In this document: positions 46,317 through 58,863 of the stretch, piece after piece | How positions within the stretch are numbered: position 1 is the first letter of the stretch | Layout: each line of letters opens with the position of its first letter | Assembly (NCBI GenBank): GCA_947652605.1 | Contig: OX393577.1 | Span: 29,577,466 to 29,641,465 of the forward strand | Reading direction: 5' to 3' | From: Elmis aenea | Taxonomy: Eukaryota; Arthropoda; Insecta; Coleoptera; Elmidae | DNA: 64,000 nucleotides | Position numbers and translations under genes: made by a program | Notes under the pieces: generated by a model | Seen by the model: only the letters and a program-made list of their open reading frames with translations | Database searches by the model: none | What the model was told of the DNA's origin: nothing

Positions 46317-47603
46317 AAGCGCACATTACTGCCGGAGCGGGTCGCATCGCATCGCATTTTTAAAAATGCGGCAGCGCACACTATAAGCGTGTCGGGCCGG
46401 AGCGCATCGCATCGCATCAAAATGTGGAGTAATGGTTTCCTTGCATTTTTTTGATCGACATTGCTTGTGACTGCACGTTTGGATAGTTCCGATAGTTCTG
46501 ATGAAGATTTTTATTTATTTCAACTGCTCTTCGATGGAGAGATAAAACATAATTGACATAATTTTTTGACTAATGACACTTGCCACTGGAGTATAGTAGA
46601 CAAAGAAGGAAGTACGACAACAGAAACATTCCAAGATTTACCCAATTGCCGGTTATCATACTGCACAAGAAGCTATGTACATTCGTGACAAAGAGTCTTT
46701 TCATCCCAAACTGAAGTCAAACGCTGTACCATCTGGGCTACGACCAATTGGTGATGGGTTCACTATGCAATAGGATAATGACTTTAAACACAAATCAAGA
46801 TTGCGCAGAAACTATTTAAAAGAAAAAGAGGCAAAAGGTCTCTTGAATAACATGATTCGGCCACCACAATGTCCGGATCTGAATCCTAGAGCTTGTATGA
46901 GAAGAGCTCGATGGAAAAGTCCGCGAAAAATGTTCTTCGTCAAAAGATTTGCTTTGGATCACGTTTTTAGAAAAAAATGGAGGAGAGTTTTACTAGTCAC
47001 AATAAAAAAATTTGTTGCTCGCATGCCAAGATTGCTAAGAAATATCATTAGGTAAATGTAAACACGGTTTTTTGACGAATATTCAGTAACACAACTAGTT
47101 TTTGTATTCTTGCTTAATTTTATGAAATTCCAATTTTAATGTGATAAATTATTATAATTTTAATTATATGTATATTGTGTATTTATGTTATTCAGGAAAA
47201 ATTTCTTTTATATTTAAAGAACATTTTTTGTGTTTAACTTTACTGTTCTCAAACTTTTAATTGTAAGTGTAAATAGTTCTTCATTCATTTCAGAAAAAAA
47301 TATGTTACCTATACACCTAAATAATGTATAATTCCAATGCGTTACCGACAATAAACACGTGCGCTGAAATCCGCGAGTTATCGCACACTTGGACGGATCG
47401 CAACGCATCGCAGCGGGTCGCACCGCATAGCGAGCAAAAATCCGCCTGCCAGGCGATGCGATAATGCGCCCCTCTGCGACCCGCTGCGATGCGTTGCGGT
47501 CCGCCTGTAGTGTGCGATAGATCATATAAAAAGCATGAAAACGATCCATGCGGATTTTTGCGATGCGATCCGGCCCGATGCGACCCGTCCTAATGTGGCG
47601 CTT
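46317..47603. mobile_element. Harbinger-like element, about 1.29 kb
   Basis: The ends AAGCGCACATTACTGCCGG and AAGCGCCACATTAGGACGG (read inward) are followed on both sides by GGGTCGCATCG repeats. Subterminal GCATCGCATCGC and GATGCGTTGCGG motifs recur. The style matches PIF/Harbinger elements, but the 3-bp duplication was not established. The interior contains a Tc1 transposase fragment. Confidence 0.6.
46700..47055 (+). pseudogene. Tc1-type transposase, C-terminal half
   Basis: The plus strand encodes AVPSGLRPIGDGF, then (after a stop) DNDFKHKSRLRRNYLKEKEA, a PPQCPDLNPR motif and a C-terminus with KKFVARMPRLLRNIIR. This follows the Tc1 DD34E layout: DND.KH holds the second aspartate, and PPQSPDLNPIE normally holds the catalytic glutamate. 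Here the sequence after NP is disrupted, so the glutamate is lost. It lies inside the Harbinger-like element. Confidence 0.8.
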
Positions 47604-47624
47604 ACCATGTTTTATACCTAAAAC

Positions 47625-48843
47625 CAGGGTTGAGCAGATTTAAATCAATTGATTTAAATCACGATTTAAATCAAGTGATTTTTTTTTTAAATCATTGATT
47701 TAAATCAAGTGATTTAAAAAAAAAATTATCAATTTAAATCACAGATTATATGAGTAGATACAGTATAATATTTATAATAAAACAAAATTGTATTACTATT
47801 AGTAATTAAATACACGAAATAGTGAATAAACCATATCAATTTGCTCTTGTAAAGTAATATTTATTGTGGAAATGCAATGATTCAAAAAATAAATGACAAG
47901 TTTTTGACATTAGCGAAGTGAACAGTCAGTTTTTTCAATTTCCACGGCACTCTATTGCTTCAATAACGATTTGAAGAAAAATGTCGAATATCTCGAAAAG
48001 TATAGGTGTTGGGTATAGTATAGGACATACTTAACAAAATATGAAGCTCTTTCAAAGACGAATTCGATGACATAAACAAATACAGGGGTTCGCATTTGAA
48101 AAAATCGAGTTACGAGCTTTTGAAAATCATGGAAGTTGCCACCTATTTATAAACACTCCTGTATGTGTGATTCAAATTTTTTCATATCGAGCGAACAGAG
48201 AAATTTTTTCTGCATGTCCATACCAAATTAAAACTCTGTACTTCAAAATAACTTCAGGAGAATTTTTTAAATAAAGACTTACAACCTTGAATAATTTTAA
48301 AAAAATTTTTTTTTTTACAACGCCGTATAAAAACCTGTAGTATTTTATATTGATGCAAAGCTAAAATTAAGGCGGTCAAAAATATTAAGTAAAAAATTGG
48401 GTGTTGTATTTGAAATATAAAAGTTGCTATTAGTTCCAGAAAGGTGACTCACCCTGTATATTTGAAAATATTTTTATTGTGTTGTTTAGAAAAAACTATA
48501 AAATAGCATTTGATTCAACTTCATATCTCAAGCCGTTTAGCCACAATCGACCGATCCCGCACTAATGACTCACCCTGTACATAATTAATTAAACATCACC
48601 ATTTAGCACTGATTTTTTCAAAATTCTTAATCATTATATTTCATTTTTCATTTTGACAAAAATTCACCAATGAATTAAATATATTGGTTATTAAATATAT
48701 TAGCACAAAACAGAAATAGCATGTGAATATGTCACTAAATTCGATAATATGGTACATTTGATTTAAATCAAAAAAATCTGATTTAAATCAAATAAATCGA
48801 TTTTTTTGATTTAAAAAAAAAATCATGATTTTTATCCACCCTG
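47625..48843. mobile_element. hAT element with GATTTAAATC repeats, TSD CCTAAAAC
   Basis: The ends are CAGGGTTGAGCAGATTT and CAGGGTGGATAAAAATC (read inward), each followed by many GATTTAAATCA repeats. Perfect 8-bp duplications CCTAAAAC lie at 47617-47624 and 48844-48851. Related arms elsewhere read CACCTAAAATTGATATT at this point, confirming the empty site. The middle (about 47925-48585) includes TGACTCACCCTGTA edges at about 48445 and 48570, apparently other TE debris. No transposase seen. Confidence 0.85.
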
Positions 48844-49014
48844 CCTAAAACTGATATTTTTCGAGATATCGCGATTTTATTGTAAATTATTAAGCCAACG
48901 TAATATTTTCGAGTAGCCTATGACTGTAGACAGCGGTAATTTTAGAATAATTGAAAGATAAAAACAAGAAAGTTATAATTTTATCTTTCCCCTACGAATT
49001 TTCAACATTTTTTG

Positions 49015-51680
49015 TAATGTAGATGTAATTTTACTATTTTTTTTTATTTTGAAAAAACTATCAATCCAATAAAATAGTAAAAAAGCTGCTAATTCTAACC
49101 GAATAATGCGGTAAAACGATGGATAGGCAAAAGGGTCGATGCGGTATAATTTTTGTTGTATATGGAATTGCTTTGGGACTGTATGAAATAAACGACACAT
49201 TTGAACAAACGATTATTCAAGGAACAATCGATTGAGAAATTCACTGTAGTATGTTGTGCCAATTACTAGTTTTTTGAATGTTTATTCTAAACATTAATTG
49301 AATCTGTGAAATTAGGGTCATTCAGTACATATGGGTAATGAGGGGGGTTTAAAAAAATATTTTCTTTTATAGATATACGATAAACTTTCCTTTGTTTCAA
49401 ACGTTTTCATACAAACATTTTATTTCTAAATGCGTACTCGTACTTTTAATTTTTTTTAAACCCGTTTGTCTTTATACTGCAAATTCGAAAACTCTTGCAA
49501 ATGACACGTTACTCCGGCAAAACAAAACCCACGTAATACTGAAAAAATACCTAATTCCCATTATTTTCAACTGCAGTAATTAAACTTTGATTTTTCTCGT
49601 ATCTACAATTCATCCGTTATGTTTCCAGAACAGTGAGTCTGATAAATGAGATCGACAACAGAGTTCGATTGTTGCTCTGGCGCTGCCTGTTAATTGGCGT
49701 CCGCTTGTTTATGCTTATTTGTTTTTAAGCGTTCACTATTGATTACTTATAATTAACAATTAATTACGAAAAATTTATCTAGACGCGGCCAATTTACGAC
49801 GATTCTTTGCGTCGAACCACATTTATGTTACTTTAGACTGACAGTATAATTTCCGAAATGGTAAATTCAATTTTGAGGTGATAAAAGTGTATCAAACGTG
49901 GGGGATGCTTATATCTAGAAAACTAAATAGCATAAAAGGACTCTCTGATATTACATTATATGTAATCAATCATAACTATTGACATTTGTGACCGATGAGT
50001 AGATGGTGAAAGAGCAATTTGATTATACACCGCCGAAATTCGGATGAAAATTAGAGGGCTGCACTACGTCTACAAAGCAGAGTTAAGTACGAAATTCAAA
50101 AAAAAAAACTTGACACGAATAGAAACAAAATCTTTAAATAAACAAGTAGATTTTAGAGCAAGACTATAACCTAATTAAATATTACACATCAGCGAAAAAT
50201 TGTTAGTTTTACTTTAAAAACAATGTCTAAGATATTTCCGTTGTTTTTTTTTTTAATGAAACGAGTTTATTTTTACAAAAAATCATTGGCTAACTAAAAG
50301 GTTAACAAACCCAAGTACGCCACCTTTTCAACAAGAAAACTTTGGCTTCGCTGACTTTCTGTTTGTTACTTTACGTGTCTGCTTGCTACCGAAAAAGCAA
50401 AATATATTGATTCCTCCTTTTTCGCTATATTATGGAAATTGCTTTCCTCCTACATCAAGTGAAAAGTCGAGGTTGTAGCTTACTCATCAGCTGAAATTCA
50501 ATAACACCACACACATCTTAGACAAGAGGCTTTCATCTTTGAATTTGCGTATATTCAGTTGAATACAAGAATGTTATAAGCAAAAATATACAAAACTGCA
50601 AAGATGTACGTAGTAAGGAAAAGTTTTGTAAACTTTATTTATTTTTGCTTTAAAAATGTGTGCATTCGAATCTGCCTTACGTTTAAATTATTTTCATACA
50701 GTAAGCCTTTTAACAATACGGCATATGCGATGGATGTTTAAATGCCCTAAAGAAATACTTTTAGCAATGGCGTTTTTTTGAATTCGAACGTGTTACCATT
50801 TAAATTCGTTTTTTAAATTAACGGCGAATATTTCAGCACGGCTGACCTCGAACTTTTATGGCTATCAATGAGTTAAAATATATGACCAATATATTTAAAA
50901 TAAACATTTAAAAGTTGAGAGTTCAATTTTATAAATAAAGGTATGGAAAAATGAAGTAAACCGTAATTGTATTAAAAGTTATGTTAGAAATGAAAAAATA
51001 TGTCCAACGTTTTGAATTGATTAGGTACATTTTGATATTGGTCAATAAAAAATAATTTCAATTTCAAATAATAAACTACGCCATACACCAATATTTATTA
51101 AGTATAATTACATAAACAAGCTGAAATCGATGAACTTTGTATTTTTTGCGATAATTATTAGAATAACTAGTACACATGAATGATAATGTTATCAGTTTTA
51201 TTCTGCGAAATTGCAGCTATACGGAAGTTTTTATCCTCTGACCTTATAACAACAATGCAAGAATGTATTGTGTGGTAAAAATCAATTAAGTAAAATTGAG
51301 AGTCGTTTGAAGAATACCATTCTCAATCAAAATGATTATTTAGGGATTGTACTGGTTGTACCACTTAATTTGGAACACTATAAGAATCTTGCTTAGTATT
51401 CCAATCATACATTCGGGATATTAGCAAAAAGTACATATTAATAGAGTTCAATTTGTAGCATTACAGTAATTCCTCCATTTACGCGAATTTACTTAAGCGC
51501 GGTTGAAAAATGTTTGAATTTTAAATAATCTTTTAGACACCAAATTGAATTATGTCTTTGAAAATTAAAATAGGGTCAGTGCCACAAAATGCAGGGTTCA
51601 AAAATATTTTTATGCAATTAGAGTGGAGGATTAAGGTAGGGTCATAAAGGTTAATAATGATGTTATTAGATTTTTTACAG
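49015..51680. other. Longest stretch without recognised TEs in the right half
   Basis: No exon or paired termini were recognised. The segment about 49620-49810 (with GCTCTGGCGCTGCCTG and GGCGTCCGC) is less AT-biased and repeat-free, so it could be regulatory or a non-coding exon. This is weak evidence. Confidence 0.3.
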
Positions 51681-51691
51681 TTAGTGTGAAC

Positions 51692-52599
51692 TAGGGATTC
51701 TGTCCCGGGACTTTCCCGGGACATTCTTAGTCTCGAGTCCCGGGACATTTAGTTCGAGACTCGAGACGAGACTTCATGTTACAGAACACTGAAATTAATT
51801 TTTTATACTTCAAATTTTTAAATAAATTTTACTGCCACGAATTAAAGGAAAATTGCTAAGTTTATTTAAAAAAGGTATTTACTTGGAAATATATATTTTA
51901 TTTACTGTAGAATGAAGACTAAATTAAAAATTATAATACGTCTACTACTACTACCATACTTTATTCATACAGTAAATGCTTCAAAAACAAAATCGGTGAA
52001 TATGGTTTGATTTGCTGTTTATGGATGTGTGACGTATAAGTTAGCCAGCCGCGTTCTGTCAACTGTCACGACCGATTCACAATCACGATACGTCCAAAGA
52101 AGCAGAGGCGGATTTAACGGCGGACGCACCGGGCGCGCGCCCTGGGCCCCGACTTCTAAAGGGCTCCGCAAAACCCCAACTTTATTTTTTTTAAAATATG
52201 GTTTACATGTATTTTTATTTTCCCGATCTCTTTCTCTCTTTTTTTAAGGGGCCCAATATTTTCTTCTGCGCCCGGGGCCTCAACCGACTTTAATCCGCCT
52301 CTGCAAAGAAGCAATTGTAAGTATGTAGCGGGTGCTTTCAGAAACAATGTCATTGTCAAGATATAATTTATTTTTTACTGTGTAAATCGCCGTTAAATTT
52401 TCAGTAGGTATATAAATATCGCATCATATTTCTTGTAATTTATGAAATCTTCCGTCATTTTTGACAGGTTATACCACCATTTTCAAGTACGTAAGTAAAA
52501 TTCGTAAAAGTCTTGAAGTCCCGGGAATTCCCGGGACTTTGTTAAAACAAAAGTCTCGAGTCCCGGGACTTCAAAAATTGTCGAGACTCAGAATCCCTA
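51692..52599. mobile_element. hAT element with TCCCGGGAC repeats, TSD GTGTGAAC
   Basis: Perfect 8-bp duplications GTGTGAAC lie at 51684-51691 and 52600-52607. The ends are TAGGGATTCTG inverted at both sides, followed by multiple GTCCCGGGAC and GTCTCGAGTC motifs. It is 908 bp with no transposase, and hosts another MITE at 52103-52303. Confidence 0.85.
52103..52303. mobile_element. 201-bp hAT MITE nested in an hAT element, TSD CAAAGAAG
   Basis: The ends are CAGAGGCGGATTTAACGG and CAGAGGCGGATTAAAGTCGG (read inward), with perfect 8-bp duplications CAAAGAAG at 52095-52102 and 52304-52311. GC-rich CGGGCGCGCGCCC lies just inside. Mirror-type reading frames here are not genes. Confidence 0.87.
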
Positions 52600-52609
52600 G
52601 TGTGAACCG

Positions 52610-53118
52610 ATTTTAATTGACTCAAGCAACTGATATCTTTATGAAAATAAATGATAGTCACATTAAAAAGTGTGTTTTTTGCAGTCTTATATGGAAGTAT
52701 ATTTACTTTAGTTTAAACTTCTGTAGCCCAGCAAGAGTAAAATATTTGAAATTATGGAACAGATCCCTATTTTAAAGAAGCTTTTGTGGAACCGATTAAT
52801 TACACGCATAAACGGAGGGATTCCTGTATTCAGATGTTTATAAAAATGCCTTGTTAATTTGATGGAAACAAAAACAAAATCTTGCGATTTTTTATATTGT
52901 TTTATGTTACTGTTTTTAAATTAAAATGAAAATCGGAATTTGTGTGCATTGTGATTATTTGATATGACTGACAAACTGGAGGCAGTAGTTTTTTTTATAG
53001 CATTCTTAGTTACAAAACAGGACAACCAACTTCTTATTTTCTTATGAACGCCATAGTAGATCTAGATGTATATTGGAATAAATAGAATTTGTTTTTCTCG
53101 TTTTATTGAGGACACTTG
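52610..53118. other. Unannotated AT-rich stretch
   Basis: Nothing recognised. Confidence 0.35.
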
Positions 53119-53123
53119 ATATA

Positions 53124-54198
53124 CAGGGTGTTTCTTAAGTATTGCAAAAAAATTCAGGAGGTGATTCATTATTGAAAATTAAGGGGGGTCTTACATAAAA
53201 ACAAAATTCCTTAGACGTCTCCTTTCGAAGTTACACCACCCCCCTAAAGGGGCGCGATAAAATTAGGTTTTTATTTTATTTCTCAAATTTCGATAAATTT
53301 AGGAAAATGATATTTGGTAGATGTTTTATACTTATTAAAAGGTTTCCCATAGTAATATTTTGAATCATCTCCCAGCTCCACAGGGGGCTGAAAAGTGCGA
53401 CCCCTGTTGGTTTTCTTATCAGAACTTTTTGGTGGGTTAAAATTTTTTAATTGAAAATTTTTTTTTTAAGCTTGATTTATTTAGAAACTTTATTTATTCT
53501 TTAGTTTATCTCGTAAAACCTACCGTTTTCGAGTAAAAAATATAATAAATAAACGTAAACCATCAAATATTCCAATATAAAACGATTCATTTTGGTGGTT
53601 GCCATGGTTTGTTTATGTTCATGTTGGGTAGAATTGACGGGTGTAATTTATTTTGAGGTTAACGTGGCGACAACGCTATAACGCCCGTCGATTCTACCCA
53701 ACATGAACATAAACAAACCATAGAAACCACCAAAATGAGTCGTTTTAAATTGGAATATTTGATGGTTAATGTTTACTTACTTTATTTTTTACTCAAAAAC
53801 GGCAGGTTTTACGAGATAAACTAGAGAATAAATAAAGTTTCTAAATAAATCAAGCTCTGAAAACAAATATTTTTAATTAAAAAATTTTAACCCACCAAAA
53901 AGTTCTGATAGGAAAACCAACAGGGGTCGCACTTTTCAGCCCCCTGTGGAGGTGGGAGATGATTAAAAATATTACCATGAGAAACCTTTTAATAAGTATA
54001 AAACATCTACCAAATATCATTTTTCTAAATTTATCCAAATTTGAGAAATAAAATAAAAACCTAATTTTACCGCACCCCTTTAGGGGGGTGTAACTTCGAA
54101 AGGAGACGTCTAAATATATTTTTTTTTAATGAAAGACCCCCCTTAATTTTTGACAAGGAATCACTTCCTGAATTTTTTGCAATACTTAAGAAACTCTG
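53124..54198. mobile_element. Long-armed TA-flanked palindromic element, 1.08 kb
   Basis: It begins CAGGGTGTTTCTTAAGTATT and ends with its inverse (AATACTTAAGAAACTCTG), with TA on both sides. Arms run 53124-53643 and 53682-54198 around a loop of about 38 bp, so almost the whole element is a hairpin. No transposase. It is of the same style as 18277-19354, but the arm sequence is different apart from the CAGGGTGTTTCT end. Confidence 0.82.
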
Positions 54199-54209
54199 TA
54201 TAAATGTAC

Positions 54210-55310
54210 CTGCTTTACAAAAAAATCTGAGTGAATAACGATTACCACAATGAATTTTACACAACTAAAACATGTCAATGTTGAAAGATAAAAATATTTT
54301 TTGTCGTTTGTAAACAAAATAGTAACGTTTATGGCTAACTTATTAAAAAACTTAGCATCAATAAATGTATGATTTTTTTGTTAAAAGGGATACATTATTG
54401 AAAAGAGTTACACAAATGCTATAAATTCAAGTAAGTATCTTATATGGCGTCTATAAAAGAAAGTTAATTGTAATATCGTCATAACTCGTAACTAAAATAA
54501 AAATAAAAAAGTACGCATTTTAAAACATCGGAATATTACTACTAATCGACTATCTTATTATTGTATGCAACTTTTCGCAAATTTAACCAAATCTATCTCT
54601 TATATTCAGTGAGATCCCAGTAGTGACCTAAATTAAGTGGTGCACCTAGTACATTTCCTAAATAACCATTGTAGTGTAGAATAAAATATCTCAAACAATT
54701 CTTAATTTTACAGTAATTGATTTTTGTCACACAATCAAAATTTTGTGAATTGTATTACAATTTTAAACAAATCTAAACGTAAAGCTGATTTTACCAGCTT
54801 AAATTTTGCAAAAAAATGTTAAACAATAAAAATTGTCTCGTGAGACGATATATCAAATACCTCGGATTTTGCCAATTAAAATTAACCCTCGGGATGTTAC
54901 CCCAAAATTGTACGGCCAATCTAATTTTTCTCAAACGGGTTGCAGATCTATCACAATTAATGTGACCCGTAATTTATCAGTAAAATACGATTACTAAAAA
55001 CACGGCTGTATTAAACCCTCCACTTCGTATACAGTGAATAATTACTTTGAAATACAAACTGACTAAACAAAATCTGCTTAAAACAATGAAAGTTGACATA
55101 CTGAAATTAAATAAACTTTTATGTCCCACTTTTTGTAACCGGTATACAATAATTATTTTAAGGATGGTCGTTCAATTCCTTGAAAATTTATGTAAGTAAA
55201 ATTGTTTTAAATACCTACAAAAATTATTTATTTGTAGTAAATCAACCAGGGTTCATAAATTAAACCTTTTGATAAGCAAATGTAAATCGGTCTGAATTTT
55301 GCTCAAACTA
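54210..55310. other. Unannotated AT-rich stretch
   Basis: Nothing recognised. Confidence 0.35.
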
Positions 55311-55321
55311 AATAGGTTTGT

Positions 55322-56373
55322 CAGTGTTCTCCCCAGAATTTATTTTTTGCCGGGCGGACGCAAAAGGCTGCCGGGCGCCCCCCTCCCCCAAATGAATGTT
55401 CGGTCTTATTATTTTATAATTACATATTATTTTGTATTATTAGTTTTTAAATTTACACAAATATTTTGTTCCATAAAAAAATATTTATTTGTAATAAATA
55501 TCGCATTTTAAACAATAATATAATACAATTTAATTTAAGGAATTTTAAGAATTTAAAGAAACTTTGTTTAACTAAATAAAAAACAAATAATTCGCTAATA
55601 GAACCTTCGGCTTCTTCAACTTTCTGGCTTGAAACCAAAGTTGTTTTAGATTGCTTTTCATTGTTTAGAGCACTTTCTTGTTTTTTTAAAAAAAACTAAA
55701 TAAATTAGTCTGATTTGACTTTAAGTTATTGTCCATGTCTGAAGTATGAAATAAAATTAATAATTAATAGTGTGGTATTTTATATGTTCAAAATTTATTG
55801 ATTTAATGGAAATATGACATAATTTTTTTGATTGGAGTTAAAAAAATTTAAAATTTCTGACTTTTGCTACACCATTAAAATACGGATTTTAGATAAAATT
55901 GCACCTCACTGTTATTGATTGTCGCAGCGATTCGCAATGATGAGCACTGCGCTTTATAATGAGGGTACAAATATATGAAAATGACCAAACGTCTCGATTT
56001 TGGCAGGAGAGTAGTAATCTGCTATTTTGTGATAATCACTGTTGCTGCTGTTTGGTATGCGACTTAGCACGAACGATAACACCAATGTCGAGTCGACTCG
56101 CGCCGACTCGACTCTAGATGTCTCCGTTGTTTTACGGTCTTTGTCTCTTCTCGTACGTGTACTAGTTAAACGAAGATAACAGTTTTAGGTTTTATTTACT
56201 TTTTTAACTTGTTCTGTGATTTTATTTTGGCATCTATCAGTTTAACGTTTTATATCTAAGATTTTTTAGATATTAGATTTTACATACGCACTTATTACGA
56301 AATTTATCAGCCGGGCGGTTAGAAAAATCAGCCGGGCGGCCCGCCCGGAAAAAAGGGCCTGGGGAGAACACTG
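55322..56373. mobile_element. hAT element with CAGTGTTCTCCCC ends, 1.05 kb
   Basis: The ends CAGTGTTCTCCCCAGAA and CAGTGTTCTCCCCAGGCC (read inward) are followed by GCCGGGCGG repeats. GGTTTGT is directly repeated outside both ends (55314-55320 plus T at 55321; 56374-56380), seven bases or eight with one base lost. No transposase seen; the interior is AT-rich. Confidence 0.8.
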
Positions 56374-56936
56374 GGTTTGTATTTTACAAAAGCATATTTA
56401 GTACAAAACGCAAGAGTTGGCAGCATACTTTAGCCACTTGTGCCGTTTTCAAATATGAATAACAAAAGGGTATGTATGATTTCGTTACTATTTCAAAGTA
56501 CTCCTCATTAAAATCGCTTTCTTAAAATTTATTTATTTTAATGAATGTATAGCACAATAAGCTGTATTCTGATTAAATGCTGTTTTCACAGAAAACAACT
56601 TAATCCATTGCTTTACCTACATGTACAGATAATGATTTTGTGTACGCAAATGTTTGTAAATTGATTCAATTTATAACGAGGTCTTAATTTATAATTTTAC
56701 AAAGATCAACTTGCTTGGTGTTGTTCTGTGGCTTTACTTTTTTTATTTTTAGTATAAAAAAAGTAGAGTATGGTGTCGTTCGAAAATTCGAATTTTTGCA
56801 CAATTACAATAAATAGCTATGAACCCCTTTAAAACTTTATTGGTGTGCTGACAAAAGAAAAGTTAATAAAAATCGACAAAAACAAATAAGCCCTGTTTTG
56901 TAGAATTCTTCCAAAATGTAAATTTTTACCAGAATA

Positions 56937-57391
56937 CAGTGGATCCTCGAACAGTTTAATGTTCAAAAAACTGGAACAAAAATTTTAAGGAAAATTCGGA
57001 CTCGAAAGTCGAACAAAAAATCTTATTTTTAATCGGTCTTTAAGCATTTTACTCACTTCTTTGTTTGTTTTTTTATACTATCATTAATAATATCCATTCA
57101 GTAATATCCCTCTTACTATTATTATGATTAATTATTACAGAAAAATTTGGTATGTACTATAATCTATAATTGATTTATTGAAATTAAATATACTCGTTTG
57201 ATCATTATTTACGAGCATGATCTTTTAAAAGACGCACTTAAAATTGTTTATGTTGGGTAAATTTTGGGAATTTGCAAGGAATTAATTCAATTCACATTAT
57301 TTTTTATGGGGAAATTTTACTCAAAATCAAACAGCTTTAAAGTCAAACCGTCTCCTGGTACAGATTGTGTTCGAAGTTCGAGATTCCTTTG
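56937..57391. mobile_element. pogo/Tc1-like MITE, 455 bp
   Basis: The ends CAGTGGATCCTCGAAC and CAAAGGAATCTCGAAC (read inward) match at 12 of 16 positions and are flanked by TA. CAGTGGATCCTCGAA-type ends are typical of pogo/Tigger elements. No coding capacity. Confidence 0.6.
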
Positions 57392-57394
57392 TAT

Positions 57395-58275
57395 ATACAT
57401 ACTTTTATATCCAAAAAAGTTTAAACAGATGAGTTACATCATAAAAGACAAAGTTTTTAAATCACTGTATTTACAAATATAAGATTTAGTATTATATACA
57501 TATGTCTTGGTAAATTTAATAAGCAAAGCTTTAATTTAACCAATGAGACTAAAAGTCAAACTGCAAAAAGTTTAACATCCCAGAAAGTTTTTACACTTCG
57601 TATAAACACGTATAACACGAACCACAGTTAAAATTACAAATTGCTGTTTGTGACAAGATTATTACAGTTTAGATAAATCGTAAATAATATGTAGAAATCC
57701 ACTTGTTTGTTGATTAAAACTTAAAAATGTATCAGACATCGCGAATGCTTCATATACTACGCATAGTAAAACATGTTTAAGCAACAAATAATTTTATTTG
57801 TAAATAATTATCCCAAATTAAACTAAATTGCAAGAATTATACGAATAAATCATGTGGAATACAACAAAAATACTAATTTTAGCAATATTTATTAAATTCG
57901 ATGATATCGAAATCATTTAAATAAATGTCTCACAAATAACACCGGCGCCTTCTCCATAAATTAGACGATTAGCGATAAATAAGATGCAAAGATAAGTTTC
58001 ACAAACAAACGTAACATGTTTACAGAATATTTTCTCGCAAAATAAGAACAACAAAATTTGAATTATCTTATAACCACGTTGATAATATTAATGTTGCAAA
58101 CGGAATCTTTTTTAATACAAAATTTAGATGTGACTGTTTATCAATACACATTTTAAAAATAATTGAAAATTCACATATGCTATGTATATTACAATACAGG
58201 GTTGTCCAAATTTGAAGCTCCTGTAATGTATCTTAGTTACTAAAAGAGTTGGCGATATACTAAAGTAGGTCGTTA
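57395..58275. other. Unannotated AT-rich stretch
   Basis: Nothing recognised. Confidence 0.35.
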
Positions 58276-58279
58276 GGGT

Positions 58280-58530
58280 CAGGGCTGGATTTACCATAAG
58301 GCCGAAGCGGCGAAAATCTAGGGCCCACACTTGACTAGGAGCTCACCCAAACAAATTATAATAAACACAATAATATATTTCTGTCAACAAACATTACACG
58401 AAGAATTTTAAAGACAATGTCATCAAATAAATGTATTAAGTAGACGTTGTGACCGAAATAATTATTCTCTCAAAGGGCCCCACTATTATTTCAGTCTAGA
58501 GCCTATAGAAATAAATATTTGGCCCATGCT
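58280..58530 (+). mobile_element. Degraded hAT terminus (CAGGGCTGGATTTACC)
   Basis: The left end CAGGGCTGGATTTACCATAA followed by GGCCGAAGCGGC is a known style of hAT terminus. GGGCCC-rich pieces occur near 58320 and 58487-58525. The right terminus is missing or unrecognised, so the right limit is approximate. Confidence 0.5.
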
Positions 58531-58863
58531 AATGGTTACTTGTTTAATATAAATTCATCTGCGTTATCTTGTAGTAAAATCTGTTTTTTTTTATACAGAC
58601 AAAAATAAACTTTTCATAATATTGAAAATTGATAATAACTTTCTTGAATTCATAAATTTACGATAATATTTCAAATATGTTTAATAGTCGTAAATAATTC
58701 TAATTTTTGTGACAATCTTAACTATGAAATATGAAGCAAATTAAATTTTTTTATACTGGACCCTGAACTTTCTCAGCGTCCAGAAAATTTGTATTTACCT
58801 GTATAAATGTATTGCACACATTAACAAACATACGATTACTTTTGTGAAAATTTCAGAATTATA

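Larger units (their letters stand above)
45876..49012. mobile_element. Truncated mariner-like arm interrupted by two later insertions
   Basis: The pieces 45876-46316, 47604-47624 and 48852-49012 together parallel one arm of the element at 31733-33865. They share the 'gcgttatcgtat' start, TATACAGGGTGTTTTTTACG near 46184 and 'gagatatcgcgattttattg' near 48865. The CAGGGATGCG terminus is missing. Two elements (46317-47603 and 47625-48843) split it. Confidence 0.65.
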
